Source: Pelagomonas calceolata (lineage: Eukaryota; Sar; Pelagophyceae; Pelagomonadales; Pelagomonadaceae). From it: 64,000 nt of DNA. The notes below the pieces were generated by a model. It ran no database searches and was not told the origin of the DNA. It worked only from the letters and a program-made list of their open reading frames with translations. A program made the position numbers and the translations under genes. Below are positions 28,434 to 36,483 of the stretch, in pieces (within the stretch, counting starts at the first letter, position 1; each line of letters opens with the position of its first letter). The stretch is taken from assembly GCA_918797485.1 (NCBI GenBank), contig CAKKNE010000005.1, positions 3,348,001-3,412,000 of the forward strand, given 5' to 3'.

Positions 28434-29091
28434 ATGCAGTCGATCCTCCTCGCCTTAGCTTTATCTGCTGCCCCTGCGGTCGCCTTTGCGCCGAGCGCCC
28501 AGCCGCGGGCGTCCGTCGTGCGCTTCATGGACGAGGACGCGCTGAAGAACAAGATTCTCAACGCGGGCCCGGCCGAGTTCAACAAGATCGGCGGCGTCGA
28601 GGTCGCGACCGAGATGCCCGACGACATAAAGTTCGAGGTGCCGATTCCGGCCAAGGTCATGGGCCGCTGGGACGGCGAGTGCGCCATCACCGTCTCCGAG
28701 GGCGAGATGAAGGCCGGCTCCGGCAACTCGGCCACCGTCAACGTCGTGCCGGACAGCATGGGCTACGAGGACTACTACGCGGGCTTCGAGGACGCGCCCG
28801 AGTGGGTCACGGTCGAGCCGGCCATCGGCAAGTTGGACAGAAGGGGCGGCGCGGAGACGACGCTGACCGTGACGGCCTGCCCGCCGCCGGGCACGTCGTT
28901 CTCGGGCGAGCTCGGCCTCGTCTGCGTGCTGCCGGACGACATCGACAAGGCATGTTGCCGGTGTCCTCAATCGATGCGCGGCCGACACTCACTCGTCGGT
29001 TACCACACAGGCCTTCAAGGTCACGCTGACCGTCGGCGACGGCGTCGCGACGAGCGACTTCGACGCGGGCTCGGACGCGGACATGGGCTAG
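28434..29091 (+). CDS. plastid-targeted beta-sandwich-like protein, unknown
   Basis: Two exons, 28434-28949 and 29011-29091, giving 198 residues. Leader SILLALALSAAPAVAFAPSA ends in the ASAFAP-type motif (AVAFAP) of secondary plastids, followed by a short basic transit segment. Mature part: DALKNKILNAGPAEFNKIGG, then alternating strands (KFEVPIPAKVMGRWDGECAI; ETTLTVTACPPPGTSFSGEL; AFKVTLTVGDGV), suggesting an Ig/beta-sandwich fold. No named family. The exon join DDIDK|AFKVTL works only with a GC donor. Confidence 0.65.
28950..29010 (+). mobile_element. short GC-AG introner
   Basis: 61 nt: donor GCATGTTG, acceptor TTACCACACAG. All GT dinucleotides near the donor (offsets 4, 11, 13) would break the frame, so GC is required. 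The end CCACACAG matches the CTGTGTGG-family right end. Confidence 0.75.
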
Positions 29092-29224
29092 GCGCGTCGT
29101 AAGATTCACATTGTTATTAGTCTTGGTGTGCGGCCGCCGGAACGGGACTCGGAGCCGCGGGTGAGTGTCGCCGCGACGGCGTGCTGTCCCAGCAGCACGC
29201 CGTCGCCGCGACCCATGAAGGTCT

Positions 29225-30007
29225 CTATACGACGACCGAGTGGGACACGATTGATAAATAAGTGTCCCAGAAGAAGGACACGACGGCCTGGAAGATGACC
29301 CGGAACCGCAACGGTATGAGGCCCTGGTTCACCAACTGGACCGGAAACCAGACGGCCGTGCAGTCCTTCCACGTGCTGAGGAGCTTGAGCTGGATCTTCG
29401 CGAGGCAGTATGCTGGAGAGTGCCCCTCCGCCAGCGACGAGAGGGAGAAGATGATCGAGATCATCACGGGCACCTCGATGGCCTGGTCCAGGACCGTGCG
29501 CTTCAAAATTGCTCTTTTGGACCGCCCTGGTACGATACGCTCCAGGAAGTCGAACCACACAGTGAGTAGAGGACCAACAGCCAAGCAGCCCACGCCCGTC
29601 AGGCTGATGGCCCTTCTGCATCGCATGGCCAGCGGGACGACCTCGCCGTGTGCTAAATATGCGAACAATTGCGCCGTCATGTCCGCCAACCCGTAGGTGA
29701 TGCCCATGGACAGCGACTTGGCCAGGAGCGGGTGCCTGTCGATGAATGCTGTTTTCTCCGGTATTAATGGTTCGACGTCCGCAAGTACTAAACCGTCCGT
29801 GGGAATCTCGAGCGGTTTCAGGTCGGTTGTTGATGCCGCGTCGATCGCGCCGTCGTCGTCGAGCGCGACGGCGGCGCTGCGCCGCCGCACGTCAGCTACT
29901 CTTGACGAAAACGGTCTCGACAGTCGCAGCGGGGTTCGCAGTGCATTGCTGCTCACCGCCAGGGCCAAAATAATGGCAGCTCCTCTATTCTGTGCGCGGC
30001 GCGCCAT
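29225..30007 (-). CDS. Mpv17/PMP22 family membrane protein
   Basis: 260 residues. The C-terminal 170 residues match the family: LAKSLSMGITYGLADMTAQ, then RAISLTGVGCLAVGPLLTVWF, ...LDQAIEVPVMI, and the signature WKDCTAVWFPVQLVNQGLIP followed by FRVIFQAVVSFFWDTYLS. Four TM helices expected. The N-terminus (ALAVSSNALRTPLRLSRPFS) looks like an organelle leader, fitting the peroxisomal, mitochondrial or plastid membranes where the family acts as channels or homeostasis factors. Confidence 0.88.
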   Translation of the reverse strand: MARRAQNRGAAIILALAVSSNALRTPLRLSRPFSSRVADVRRRSAAVALDDDGAIDAASTTDLKPLEIPTDGLVLADVEPLIPEKTAFIDRHPLLAKSLSMGITYGLADMTAQLFAYLAHGEVVPLAMRCRRAISLTGVGCLAVGPLLTVWFDFLERIVPGRSKRAILKRTVLDQAIEVPVMISIIFSLSSLAEGHSPAYCLAKIQLKLLSTWKDCTAVWFPVQLVNQGLIPLRFRVIFQAVVSFFWDTYLSIVSHSVVV

Positions 30008-30448
30008 GCTGGACGTTCCGTAGGTATTTTGTGTATACGTGAGAGCGTTGTCGCCCGCTCACGACCGTGGGACGCGCGGTAAGCGCTCAGAGCTGTCACT
30101 GCTACCAGCCACGGTGTCCCTTGCCCGATCACGCAGCATGAAACCACCCAGTAGAGAAGGGCTCTTCTTCCGTGAGTGAAGACTCGTCGGCACTAGAAAT
30201 TTCGGCCCGCATGGGCCCACGAACTCGCGGGTTCGACCAGGCTGAGAGGGCGCTCTGCGAGTGATAAGCCTGGATAGCGGCAGTTTGACGCGTCGTCGAA
30301 CTGTTTAGGGAGCGCTGTAGTGCAGTCGTACGCGGACGACGCGGAAACCCAGCGCTCGCGCACCCAACGCCACTTAAAAATCCAACAATTAGCACTGACA
30401 GCCTGTGAAGCCAAACGCTGAACGACGCGCAGCGAACGACGCGCAGCG
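30008..30448. other. intergenic region with short direct repeat
   Basis: 441 bases with no gene. Near 30421-30448 the words gaacgacgcgcagc are repeated in tandem immediately before the next start. No 24-bp element seen. Confidence 0.35.
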
Positions 30449-31801
30449 ATGGAGGATGCTCCGCTGAACGACGCGGAGGGCCTGCGTCGCCGGCCAACGC
30501 GGACGCAGAGCGGGTCGAGAGTAGACGAATACAAGCGAGCGCCGGACTTGGTACAGCGAGCGCCGTCCTTACGACGTACCAAGTCCGGCACGTCCGTCGC
30601 GAGCCCGCCCGAGATTGCAAGGGTAAGGTCCTTCGGCGTCGCGCTGTCCAAACGGTCGAGGAAGCTGCGACGACGGCTTCGGAGGAGGTACAATAGAGCC
30701 GCGGAGGCCTTTGAGTTGCTGCACAGAGCGCAGATCGAACAGAGGCGCTTCCTCATGGCCCATCCGACGGCTCTCTGGCGCGTGCTCTGGCGTTTTTTTG
30801 TTTTCTGTCTGTTGGTGGGAAGAATCCTGGCGGACGCGCGCGAGACGTTCGCGGCCGCGCGGTGCGCGCAGGACGAGCTCATGCAGCCGTGCGTGGATGC
30901 TGCATTAGGAGAAGCGACGAGAGGCGCGTCTAGAGATAGGTGGTTCTTCCTCGTGGCCTTCCTCGAGATCCTGTTCAACCTGCGGACGGGGTCGGTGGAT
31001 GCCAAGGGTCATTTCGACATGCGGCCCTGGGCGGCTTTTAAAAGATACATAAGGTGGCAGTTCTGGTTCGACCTTGTATTATTGCCGCCGTGGTGGCTCG
31101 TGGTCAGGTACTACTATACGAATGAACCGAAGCGGGGCGTCGACGCGCTCAACCTAAGGATGCTGTCGTGGCTGCGGCGCGCGCCGCCCGTCGACGCGAC
31201 CGTGAGGTGGTGGCGCGGCGCGGGCGATTTGAACCATTTATTACGTATACCACCACCAGCACCGGTGAAGCGGTTCTTGGACGACTTTCTGGTGCCCTGG
31301 TTGCTGGGCCACGGGTTCGAGCGGTGGTCGCGCGTCGCGAACCGCCTTCCACAGTTAGGAGACCTCGCGTTCGAGTATCGGGTGTTGAGAAGGACGGTCT
31401 ACTCGACGCTGGGGTCGGCGAAGCTCGTGTTGTTGGTGCTGGCGGCGCGGCGCGCGCATAGAGAACGGTTGCTGCTCGTGGCCGCGTTGCGGTCTCGCGC
31501 GGCGCGGCGCATAGCGACGGTGCTCCGCCTCAACGCGGCGCGGAAGCGGCGCGAGCGGCGGGCGTCGTCCATGCTGTCCCTGACGCTCCCCGACTCGCTG
31601 GGGTCGCTGCCCTCGGTCGAGTCGGAAGAGGGCATGGGCGGCCGCGTGCGCTCGGAACTGCGGCCCGAGGCGCTCCGGAGCCCGCAGTGGTACCGGCGGC
31701 TGGAGGCGTCGTCGAACAAGCTGCTCGAGGCGCTCGGGTCGCGGCGGTCGCGGTCGCCCGCATCAATGGACGACGAGCACCCCGAGTCGCTGCGGTTCTA
31801 G
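30449..31801 (+). CDS. membrane protein resembling a fragment of a CNG/EAG-type ion channel
   Basis: 450 residues. N-terminal Ser/Arg-rich tail with RRTKSGTS, then HPTALWRVLWRFFVFCLLVG (TM), a loop with two Cys, RWFFLVAFLEILFNLRTGSV (TM), then GHFDMRPWAAFKRYIRWQFWFDLVLLPPWW split by short charged turns. The FLEILFNLRTG...Y...W.F.FDL..PP order is the S2-S3 signature of HCN/EAG/CNG channels. I see no pore GYG helix and no cyclic-nucleotide domain; the C-terminus is basic and helical. Either a diverged voltage-sensor-only protein or a family I cannot name. Confidence 0.55.
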   Translation: MEDAPLNDAEGLRRRPTRTQSGSRVDEYKRAPDLVQRAPSLRRTKSGTSVASPPEIARVRSFGVALSKRSRKLRRRLRRRYNRAAEAFELLHRAQIEQRRFLMAHPTALWRVLWRFFVFCLLVGRILADARETFAAARCAQDELMQPCVDAALGEATRGASRDRWFFLVAFLEILFNLRTGSVDAKGHFDMRPWAAFKRYIRWQFWFDLVLLPPWWLVVRYYYTNEPKRGVDALNLRMLSWLRRAPPVDATVRWWRGAGDLNHLLRIPPPAPVKRFLDDFLVPWLLGHGFERWSRVANRLPQLGDLAFEYRVLRRTVYSTLGSAKLVLLVLAARRAHRERLLLVAALRSRAARRIATVLRLNAARKRRERRASSMLSLTLPDSLGSLPSVESEEGMGGRVRSELRPEALRSPQWYRRLEASSNKLLEALGSRRSRSPASMDDEHPESLRF

Positions 31802-31827
31802 GTTCTTTAGGTTTTGTGTGATTCTAT

Positions 31828-32775
31828 TTACCCTTTCGGCGACAGCGTCTCGTGGACGCGGAGCGCGGCTCGCGCGTTTTGCAGGTGGCGCTCAATCGCC
31901 TTCGTAAGCGAGTGCGCGCCACCGAACACGCGCCGCGCGATCCGTTCCGTCTCCTCGAGCGTCGTCACGGCCTCGCGGAGATCGTCGGGCGAGGCGTCGG
32001 GGTCCCTGTAGAGCACCCGCCCGTAACTCAACAATATTCTGAGAGTGAGTCCATGACCCTCGCCGAGAACGCGTCGCGCCACGGGCATCGTTTTGCGCGA
32101 CAGAGACTTAACCTCTTCGAAGCGATCTAGGTGAAAGAGCAGATTCGCGAGGTTATTGGCTTCTATAAGTGTGTCTTTATGTTCTTCGCCATTTTGCTTC
32201 AAGCGTCCAGCGTATAGATCCCGTCGGATGCGTAAGGCCTCGTCGTTGCGGTCAACCCATTCATACGAGATCGCAAGATTGCCCTGTGCGCAGAGGATGT
32301 TGTATTCTGGTGCTTTAATGCGATGTAGCATGGACAGCTCAGTCTCCCTCACGGACAACGCTTCCTCGTAGTGTTCTGCGTCGAATAAACCGTTCCCAAG
32401 CAGGCTCATCGCCAATCGCCGAGCCTCATCCGTCTCCGGCCGGCCCACGTACGTCTTCCAGCATCCCCAGGAAAGCGCGCACCGAACGACGCCGTCGTAT
32501 CGTTGCTTGCACAGGCTACACTCGTCCCACCGATGCCACCTCTCAGTCCGCGCCTTGGCGCCCAAATTGTTCTCCTCGCCCTCCGCGACCAAAATCTTCG
32601 CCTGTTCCGCCAGACACGACACATGCGCGAAGCCCGCCGTCCCGCGGCACGCGCACATGCGCACGAGGCCCTCCTTCGACTTCCAGTGGAGGGCCTGCGT
32701 GCAGATGAAGCACGTCTGGCCTTTCGTGTCGTCGGCGCATCGCGTCGGACTCCACGGCCGCGACGCTCTGGGCAT
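31828..32775 (-). CDS. RING-CH / TPR protein
   Basis: 315 residues. RING-CH at about 20-80 (CFICTQALHWKSKEGLVRMC, ACRGTAGFAHVSCLAEQAK, then W.ECSLCKQRYDGVVR). TPR/kinesin-light-chain repeats follow (EEALSVRETELSMLHRI, GNLAISYEWVDRNDEALRIR, EANNLANLLFHLDRFEEV). Paralogue of 6815-8320 without the MYND finger. Probable E3 ubiquitin ligase or adaptor. The start Met at 32775 is tentative: the minus frame is open further, but the opposite strand carries a plausible gene there. Confidence 0.72.
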   Translation of the reverse strand: MPRASRPWSPTRCADDTKGQTCFICTQALHWKSKEGLVRMCACRGTAGFAHVSCLAEQAKILVAEGEENNLGAKARTERWHRWDECSLCKQRYDGVVRCALSWGCWKTYVGRPETDEARRLAMSLLGNGLFDAEHYEEALSVRETELSMLHRIKAPEYNILCAQGNLAISYEWVDRNDEALRIRRDLYAGRLKQNGEEHKDTLIEANNLANLLFHLDRFEEVKSLSRKTMPVARRVLGEGHGLTLRILLSYGRVLYRDPDASPDDLREAVTTLEETERIARRVFGGAHSLTKAIERHLQNARAALRVHETLSPKG

Positions 32776-32954
32776 CCGCGGCGACTGGCCTCCGCGGGCG
32801 CGCCGCCGCGGTCGCGTGGTTCGACGGCGCGTCGGACTCCGGCGACGAGGACGACACCGACGCGCCGCCGCCGTCGGCTCCGGTCGTCATCGACGTCGAC
32901 GCGCCGCCGCCGCCGACGAGCTTCGAGCGCCCCATCGTCATCGACGACGACGCC

Positions 32955-33596
32955 GTGCCCGCCGCGACGCCCTCGCCGCCGGCCGCGAAAGAATTGCCGT
33001 GGTGGGCTGAACCGCTGCCGGCGCCCATCTTCGATACGCCGGCGGAGCGCCGCGCCGCCCGCGCCTTCACGACGCGGACGCGGGGCACCGCGACGCAACG
33101 CATCAAGCGACGCGCGCCGGCGCCGGCGGCCGCGCCGCGGTCCCGCTTCAAGCGGACGAGGCGGGTGCCTCGCGCCGCCGCCGCGCCGGCCGCCGCGCCG
33201 GCCGCCGCGCCGGCCGCCGCTCCGGCCGCCGCTCCTGTAGCTGCTCCGGCCGCCGCGCCCGCGGACGCGTTCGCCGTCGGCGCGACCGTCGAGCTCCACG
33301 GTCTCGTGTCGAACCCCGCGGCGAACGGCCGGCACGTCGTCGTCGTCCAGACGCCTCCGGACGTCGCCGATCGCGGACGGATCAGCGTCAACCTCGACGG
33401 CGCCGTGCGCGCGGTGAAGCGCGAGAACGTGCGCGCAGTGCCTGGCGGCGTCGGGGCCGCGCCGTCGACCGCGGCGATGGCCTGGCTAACTCCTGGGTTT
33501 TTGTCTATGCGTCTCCATGGGCAATGGTCGGACGAGTCGCGCGGCATCTATCCATGGGTATTGGTCGTACGAGTTGTGCGGCAGCATCGTGTCTGA
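32955..33596 (+). CDS. Ala/Pro-rich protein with KOW/SH3-like module (boundaries uncertain)
   Basis: The frame is open from about 32722 without an ATG (AAAVAWFDGASDSGDEDD, then VVIDVDAP), so the true start is probably in an unseen 5' exon; 32955 is a GTG. A low-complexity APAA repeat (about 33170-33260) is followed by a small beta module, FAVGATVELHGLVSNPAANG then GRISVNLDGAVRAVKRENVRAV. This 'G..V...GL....NG..G....R..V.....vkr.N' pattern recurs in algal and protist proteins. The last 50 residues after AVPGG look non-coding. The minus strand is also open here but shows no conserved pattern. Confidence 0.4.
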   Translation: MPAATPSPPAAKELPWWAEPLPAPIFDTPAERRAARAFTTRTRGTATQRIKRRAPAPAAAPRSRFKRTRRVPRAAAAPAAAPAAAPAAAPAAAPVAAPAAAPADAFAVGATVELHGLVSNPAANGRHVVVVQTPPDVADRGRISVNLDGAVRAVKRENVRAVPGGVGAAPSTAAMAWLTPGFLSMRLHGQWSDESRGIYPWVLVVRVVRQHRV

Positions 33597-33606
33597 GGCC
33601 TCCGGC

Positions 33607-33630
33607 GCTAGCGTCCTGTGAGATACTAGC
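33607..33630 (-). promoter_or_regulatory. 24-bp conserved upstream element, diverged copy
   Basis: On the minus strand this reads GCTAGTA, TCTCACAGGA, CGCTAGC. It lies 205 bp upstream of the EMC4 start at 33835 but in the opposite orientation, the only clear exception to the orientation rule. Confidence 0.5.
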
Positions 33631-33834
33631 ACTCACCAAAGCCGAGGCGCGACACAAGCCGGCGGCGCGACGCTACGCAAACACGACGCGCTGGATCCCT
33701 CGCAGCCATCATAAAAAAGCAAGAAGCGACGCGTACGCCGAACGATTGATAGTGCGCTAGAGCGCTGCGCGCCCTGCACCACCTCTCCAGCAGCTACTCG
33801 CAAAACAAAGCAGCCGCGCGCGGAGCCATAAAAA

Positions 33835-34359
33835 ATGCCCAGCGACACGCCAGTAAGACTGCGCATCAACCTCGCCGCGGCGACGGTCCAGGGCGTCCCC
33901 AGGCCCCCCGGCGCGGAGCACCCCGACGCCATCATCATGAGCACGACAGAGGCGCAGCTCTCCCAACAAAAAAAGCACAAGGCGGACATCATGGCCAAAA
34001 GGGCGATGGAGACCGGCTTAGCCCCAGGGAAAAACATCTTCATGCAGGGCTTCATGATGTACATGTCCGGGTCGTCCATCAACATCTGGTCGATGATGGT
34101 CGTCGGACACGCTTTTTATAACCCCATCAAGGCGTTGCTGTCCATCGACGAGGCCTTCGCGCGCTACGCGTCCGCCGATTCCGAAATCGATCTGACGCTG
34201 CCCAAATTAGCGTTCATCGGCTGCAACGCCGCGATGCTCGCGCTCGCGCTGTGGAAGCTGAACACGATGCGGCTCCTGCCCATCACGGCGGCGGACTGGA
34301 CGTCTTTTTTAGTAGACAAGGTCGACGTCGAGAGCTCGGGCGTGCCACTAACTTTGTAG
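33835..34359 (+). CDS. EMC4: ER membrane protein complex subunit 4
   Basis: 174 residues, usual family length. Family signature: KNIFMQGFMMYMSGSSINIW, SMMVVGHAFYNPIKALLSID, then LALALWKLNTMRLLPITAADW and a short hydrophilic tail. Two or three TM helices. EMC inserts tail-anchored and polytopic membrane proteins in the ER. Its stop is 17 bp from the stop of the convergent peroxiredoxin-like gene. Confidence 0.92.
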   Translation: MPSDTPVRLRINLAAATVQGVPRPPGAEHPDAIIMSTTEAQLSQQKKHKADIMAKRAMETGLAPGKNIFMQGFMMYMSGSSINIWSMMVVGHAFYNPIKALLSIDEAFARYASADSEIDLTLPKLAFIGCNAAMLALALWKLNTMRLLPITAADWTSFLVDKVDVESSGVPLTL

Positions 34360-34375
34360 ATAGTCTATTACACGA

Positions 34376-35143
34376 TTACACAGGCAAATCCGGCTGCGGC
34401 GTCGTCCGGTACCAGGGCCGCTGCTCCGTGACGCCCTTGGGGAACGCCTCGTTCGCGGCGACCTTCGTGAGGCGCGGCGCGACGTAGACGTCGCGGCCCT
34501 GGAGCCAGTTCGCCGGCGTCGCGACCTGGTGGAACAGCGCCAGCTGGCACGCATCTAATGTGCGCAACACTTCATAAAAGTTCCGGCCGCACGTCGTCGG
34601 GTGCTGCCACGTCGCCTTCACGCGCTTATCGATATCGCACAATATGACGAGCGTCGAGGGCACGAGCGCGTGCACGGGCGCGGGGCCCCACGTCTCCCAG
34701 TCCTGCTTGACGAGGCCGAGCTTCGCCCCAATCACGGCCTCCGGGTCGGAGATGAGCGGAAAGGACACGGAGCAGTCCTCTATTTCTTCCACTGCTTCTA
34801 TCCACGCGCGATGCTGCTCCTTCGACGCGCAGGACACGCCCATCAGGCGACAGTTCCGCGCTTCGAACTCGCGGTGCAGTTTCGACAGCTGGCCCATTTC
34901 GGTCGTGGCGACGGCCTCGGCGTCCGGCGGGAACGTGACCAAAACGCTCCAGACGCCGTCGATCATGTCGTGGTACCCAAATTCTCCGACGGTGCTATCC
35001 GCCCGAAAGTCCGGGACCTCGTCTCCCACCTGCAATTGTAAAAACCGGAACCCGATCTCCTTCGGTTTTTTGGGCTCCCTGGGCTCCTGGTCCGCCCGTT
35101 TCGAGTAGAGCATGAACTTGCGGTTCTCCGAGGACTCGAGCAT
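34376..35143 (-). CDS. 1-Cys peroxiredoxin-like protein lacking the peroxidatic Cys
   Basis: 255 residues from MLESSENRKF; an in-frame Met at 35278 would translate the 24-bp upstream element, so 35143 is preferred. Prx6-type fold: LQVGDEVPDFRADSTVGEFG, WSVLVTFPPDAEAVATTEMG, LHREFEARNCRLMGVSCAS, VSFPLISDPEAVIGAKLGLV, LVILCDIDKRVKATWQHPTT, then the long C-terminal arm NWLQGRDVYVAPRL with the PWYR..PQPDL ending. In active enzymes the loop is P(V/T)CTTE; here it is V-A-TTE with codon GCC. It should lack peroxidase activity, unless another Cys substitutes, and may be a chaperone, a sensor, or decaying. Confidence 0.88.
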   Translation of the reverse strand: MLESSENRKFMLYSKRADQEPREPKKPKEIGFRFLQLQVGDEVPDFRADSTVGEFGYHDMIDGVWSVLVTFPPDAEAVATTEMGQLSKLHREFEARNCRLMGVSCASKEQHRAWIEAVEEIEDCSVSFPLISDPEAVIGAKLGLVKQDWETWGPAPVHALVPSTLVILCDIDKRVKATWQHPTTCGRNFYEVLRTLDACQLALFHQVATPANWLQGRDVYVAPRLTKVAANEAFPKGVTEQRPWYRTTPQPDLPV

Positions 35144-35252
35144 CTTGTCCCGCCGCAGTGGCCTTCTGGGGCAGCGCAGCGCTTGTGTGTTGCTGTGTGT
35201 TTGCCGCGCTGGCGGCGTGGGGCAGCCCGCAGCTGCAGCGCCTTTTTGGCTT

Positions 35253-35276
35253 GCTAGTGTCTTACAGGCCGCTAGC
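35253..35276 (+). promoter_or_regulatory. 24-bp conserved upstream element, consensus copy
   Basis: Exactly GCTAGTG, TCTTACAGGC, CGCTAGC. Between divergent genes: 110 bp from the peroxiredoxin-like Met (35143) and 179 bp before the DUF547 Met (35455), to which it points. Spacer 35144-35454 otherwise empty. Confidence 0.75.
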
Positions 35277-35454
35277 ACGCTCCCGGATTAATCTTAGTCT
35301 CTTCCTTTTGGCATTGTATTGCGCGCTTCGCGTATTGCGGGACGAGAGAGTACTCCACGACTTTTATCGAACGCGCAGACTCGGATCCCGCGACGCCTAC
35401 GACCTTGCAAGTTTTGCAACTTTAGACAAGACAACAAAAACCAATAATTCACAG

Positions 35455-36481
35455 ATGGGCAATAGCTGCAGTTCGTTCAAGTTATATCTCGAGAAGAAGG
35501 TAAGTTAACGGCAGGTACAGTACGATTATTAAGTGAAAGGCGCGCGCAGGTCGCCGGGTCGATCACGAAGCGCACGCTCGCGGCCGACGCGAAACCGATC
35601 ACCAAGGACGGCCAGCCGGAGCCGCCCGAGCTCGCGGCGATCCACGACAGCTGGGACGCGTTATTGGCCAACCACCTGAGACCGTCGGGCGCGCCGGTCG
35701 ACGGCGTGAAATTCGCGGCCGTCTCGTACCTCGAGCTCGCGGCCGAGGACGGCTTCGCCGCGCTCGTCGAGTCCATCGCGAAGGTCTCGCCGAATGCGGT
35801 CAAATCATGGCCGCCGAACGCCCAGTGCGCCTTCTACATCAACGCCTACAACATCCTCTGCGCGGAGCACGTCTGCCGCACGATCAGAAACGGCGGAGGC
35901 CTGCCCGCGTCTGTCAAGGACTGCGTGCCCGAAGGTTCGAAGAAGAAGGAGATCTGGGACGTCCCCGCCGGGGCCGTCGCGGGCCAGACGCTTAGTTTGA
36001 ACGAGATCGAGCACGGCGTCATCCGCACGCGCTGGGACGAGCCGCGCGTCCACGCCTGCGTCAACTGCGCCTCGCGGTCCTGCCCGGATTTGCTTGGGCA
36101 AGCGTATCGCGGCGACCTGTGTGGAAATCAACGAGTGAGTTAGGTTAACGTGGCGTCGACGGCCTGGCAACTCCACGCCATCGAGCAGACGCAGCTACGG
36201 AATAACATCGCGTCGACACAGGCGGCGACGACCGCCTCGACTACCAGCTCACGGCCCAATTCAAGCTCTGGCTCCGGGACGAGACGAAGGGTCTCACGCT
36301 CGACGACGCGAGGAAGCCCATGCTATCGCGCATCTTCCTCTGGTACGCCGGCGACTTTGAGACGAGGGGCGGGTCCCCCGCGTACGCCGCGCAGTACGCG
36401 CCCGCGGGCGCCGCGAGAGACGCGCTCGCGACAATGGCGCCGAGCTACTTCGCCTACGACTGGAACCTCAACACCCAGTAG
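35455..36481 (+). CDS. DUF547 family protein with N-terminal acylation motif
   Basis: Three exons, 35455-35499, 35550-36108 and 36222-36481, giving 287 residues. MGNSCSS is a good N-myristoylation plus palmitoylation signal, so membrane tethering is likely. DUF547 core: WPPNAQCAFYINAYNILCAE, then LSLNEIEHGVIR, EPRVHACVNCASRSCPDL, AYRG|DDRLDYQLTAQFK. DUF547 has a papain-like fold of unknown activity. Intron 1 is an ordinary 50-nt GTAAGT intron; intron 2 is an introner with a GC donor. Its stop lies 2 bp from the convergent SpoU gene's stop. Confidence 0.85.
36109..36221 (+). mobile_element. recent introner with perfect 8-bp target duplication (GC-AG)
   Basis: 113 nt. Left flank GCGGCGAC, then CTGTGTGGAAATCAACG ... 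GCGTCGACACAG, right flank GCGGCGAC: an exact 8-bp duplication. Splicing at the duplication starts uses a GC donor and recreates AYRGDDRLDYQL, matching DUF547 spacing (AY....LD.QL). The alternative GTGG donor 12 nt later would insert four extra residues. Confidence 0.88.
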
Positions 36482-36483
36482 GA

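Noticed and set aside
32543-33547. 334-codon minus-strand ORF opposite the KOW-like gene
   Set aside because: AGAA repeats and no conserved pattern; the plus strand carries the recognisable GL...NG...R.NV module.
36109-36221. Using CTGT|GTGG as the main donor for the CTGTGTGG introners
   Set aside because: It also keeps the frame, but inserts four residues not expected from DUF547 and SNF2 homologues; splicing at the duplication start restores the ancestral sequence exactly. Kept as a possible alternative.
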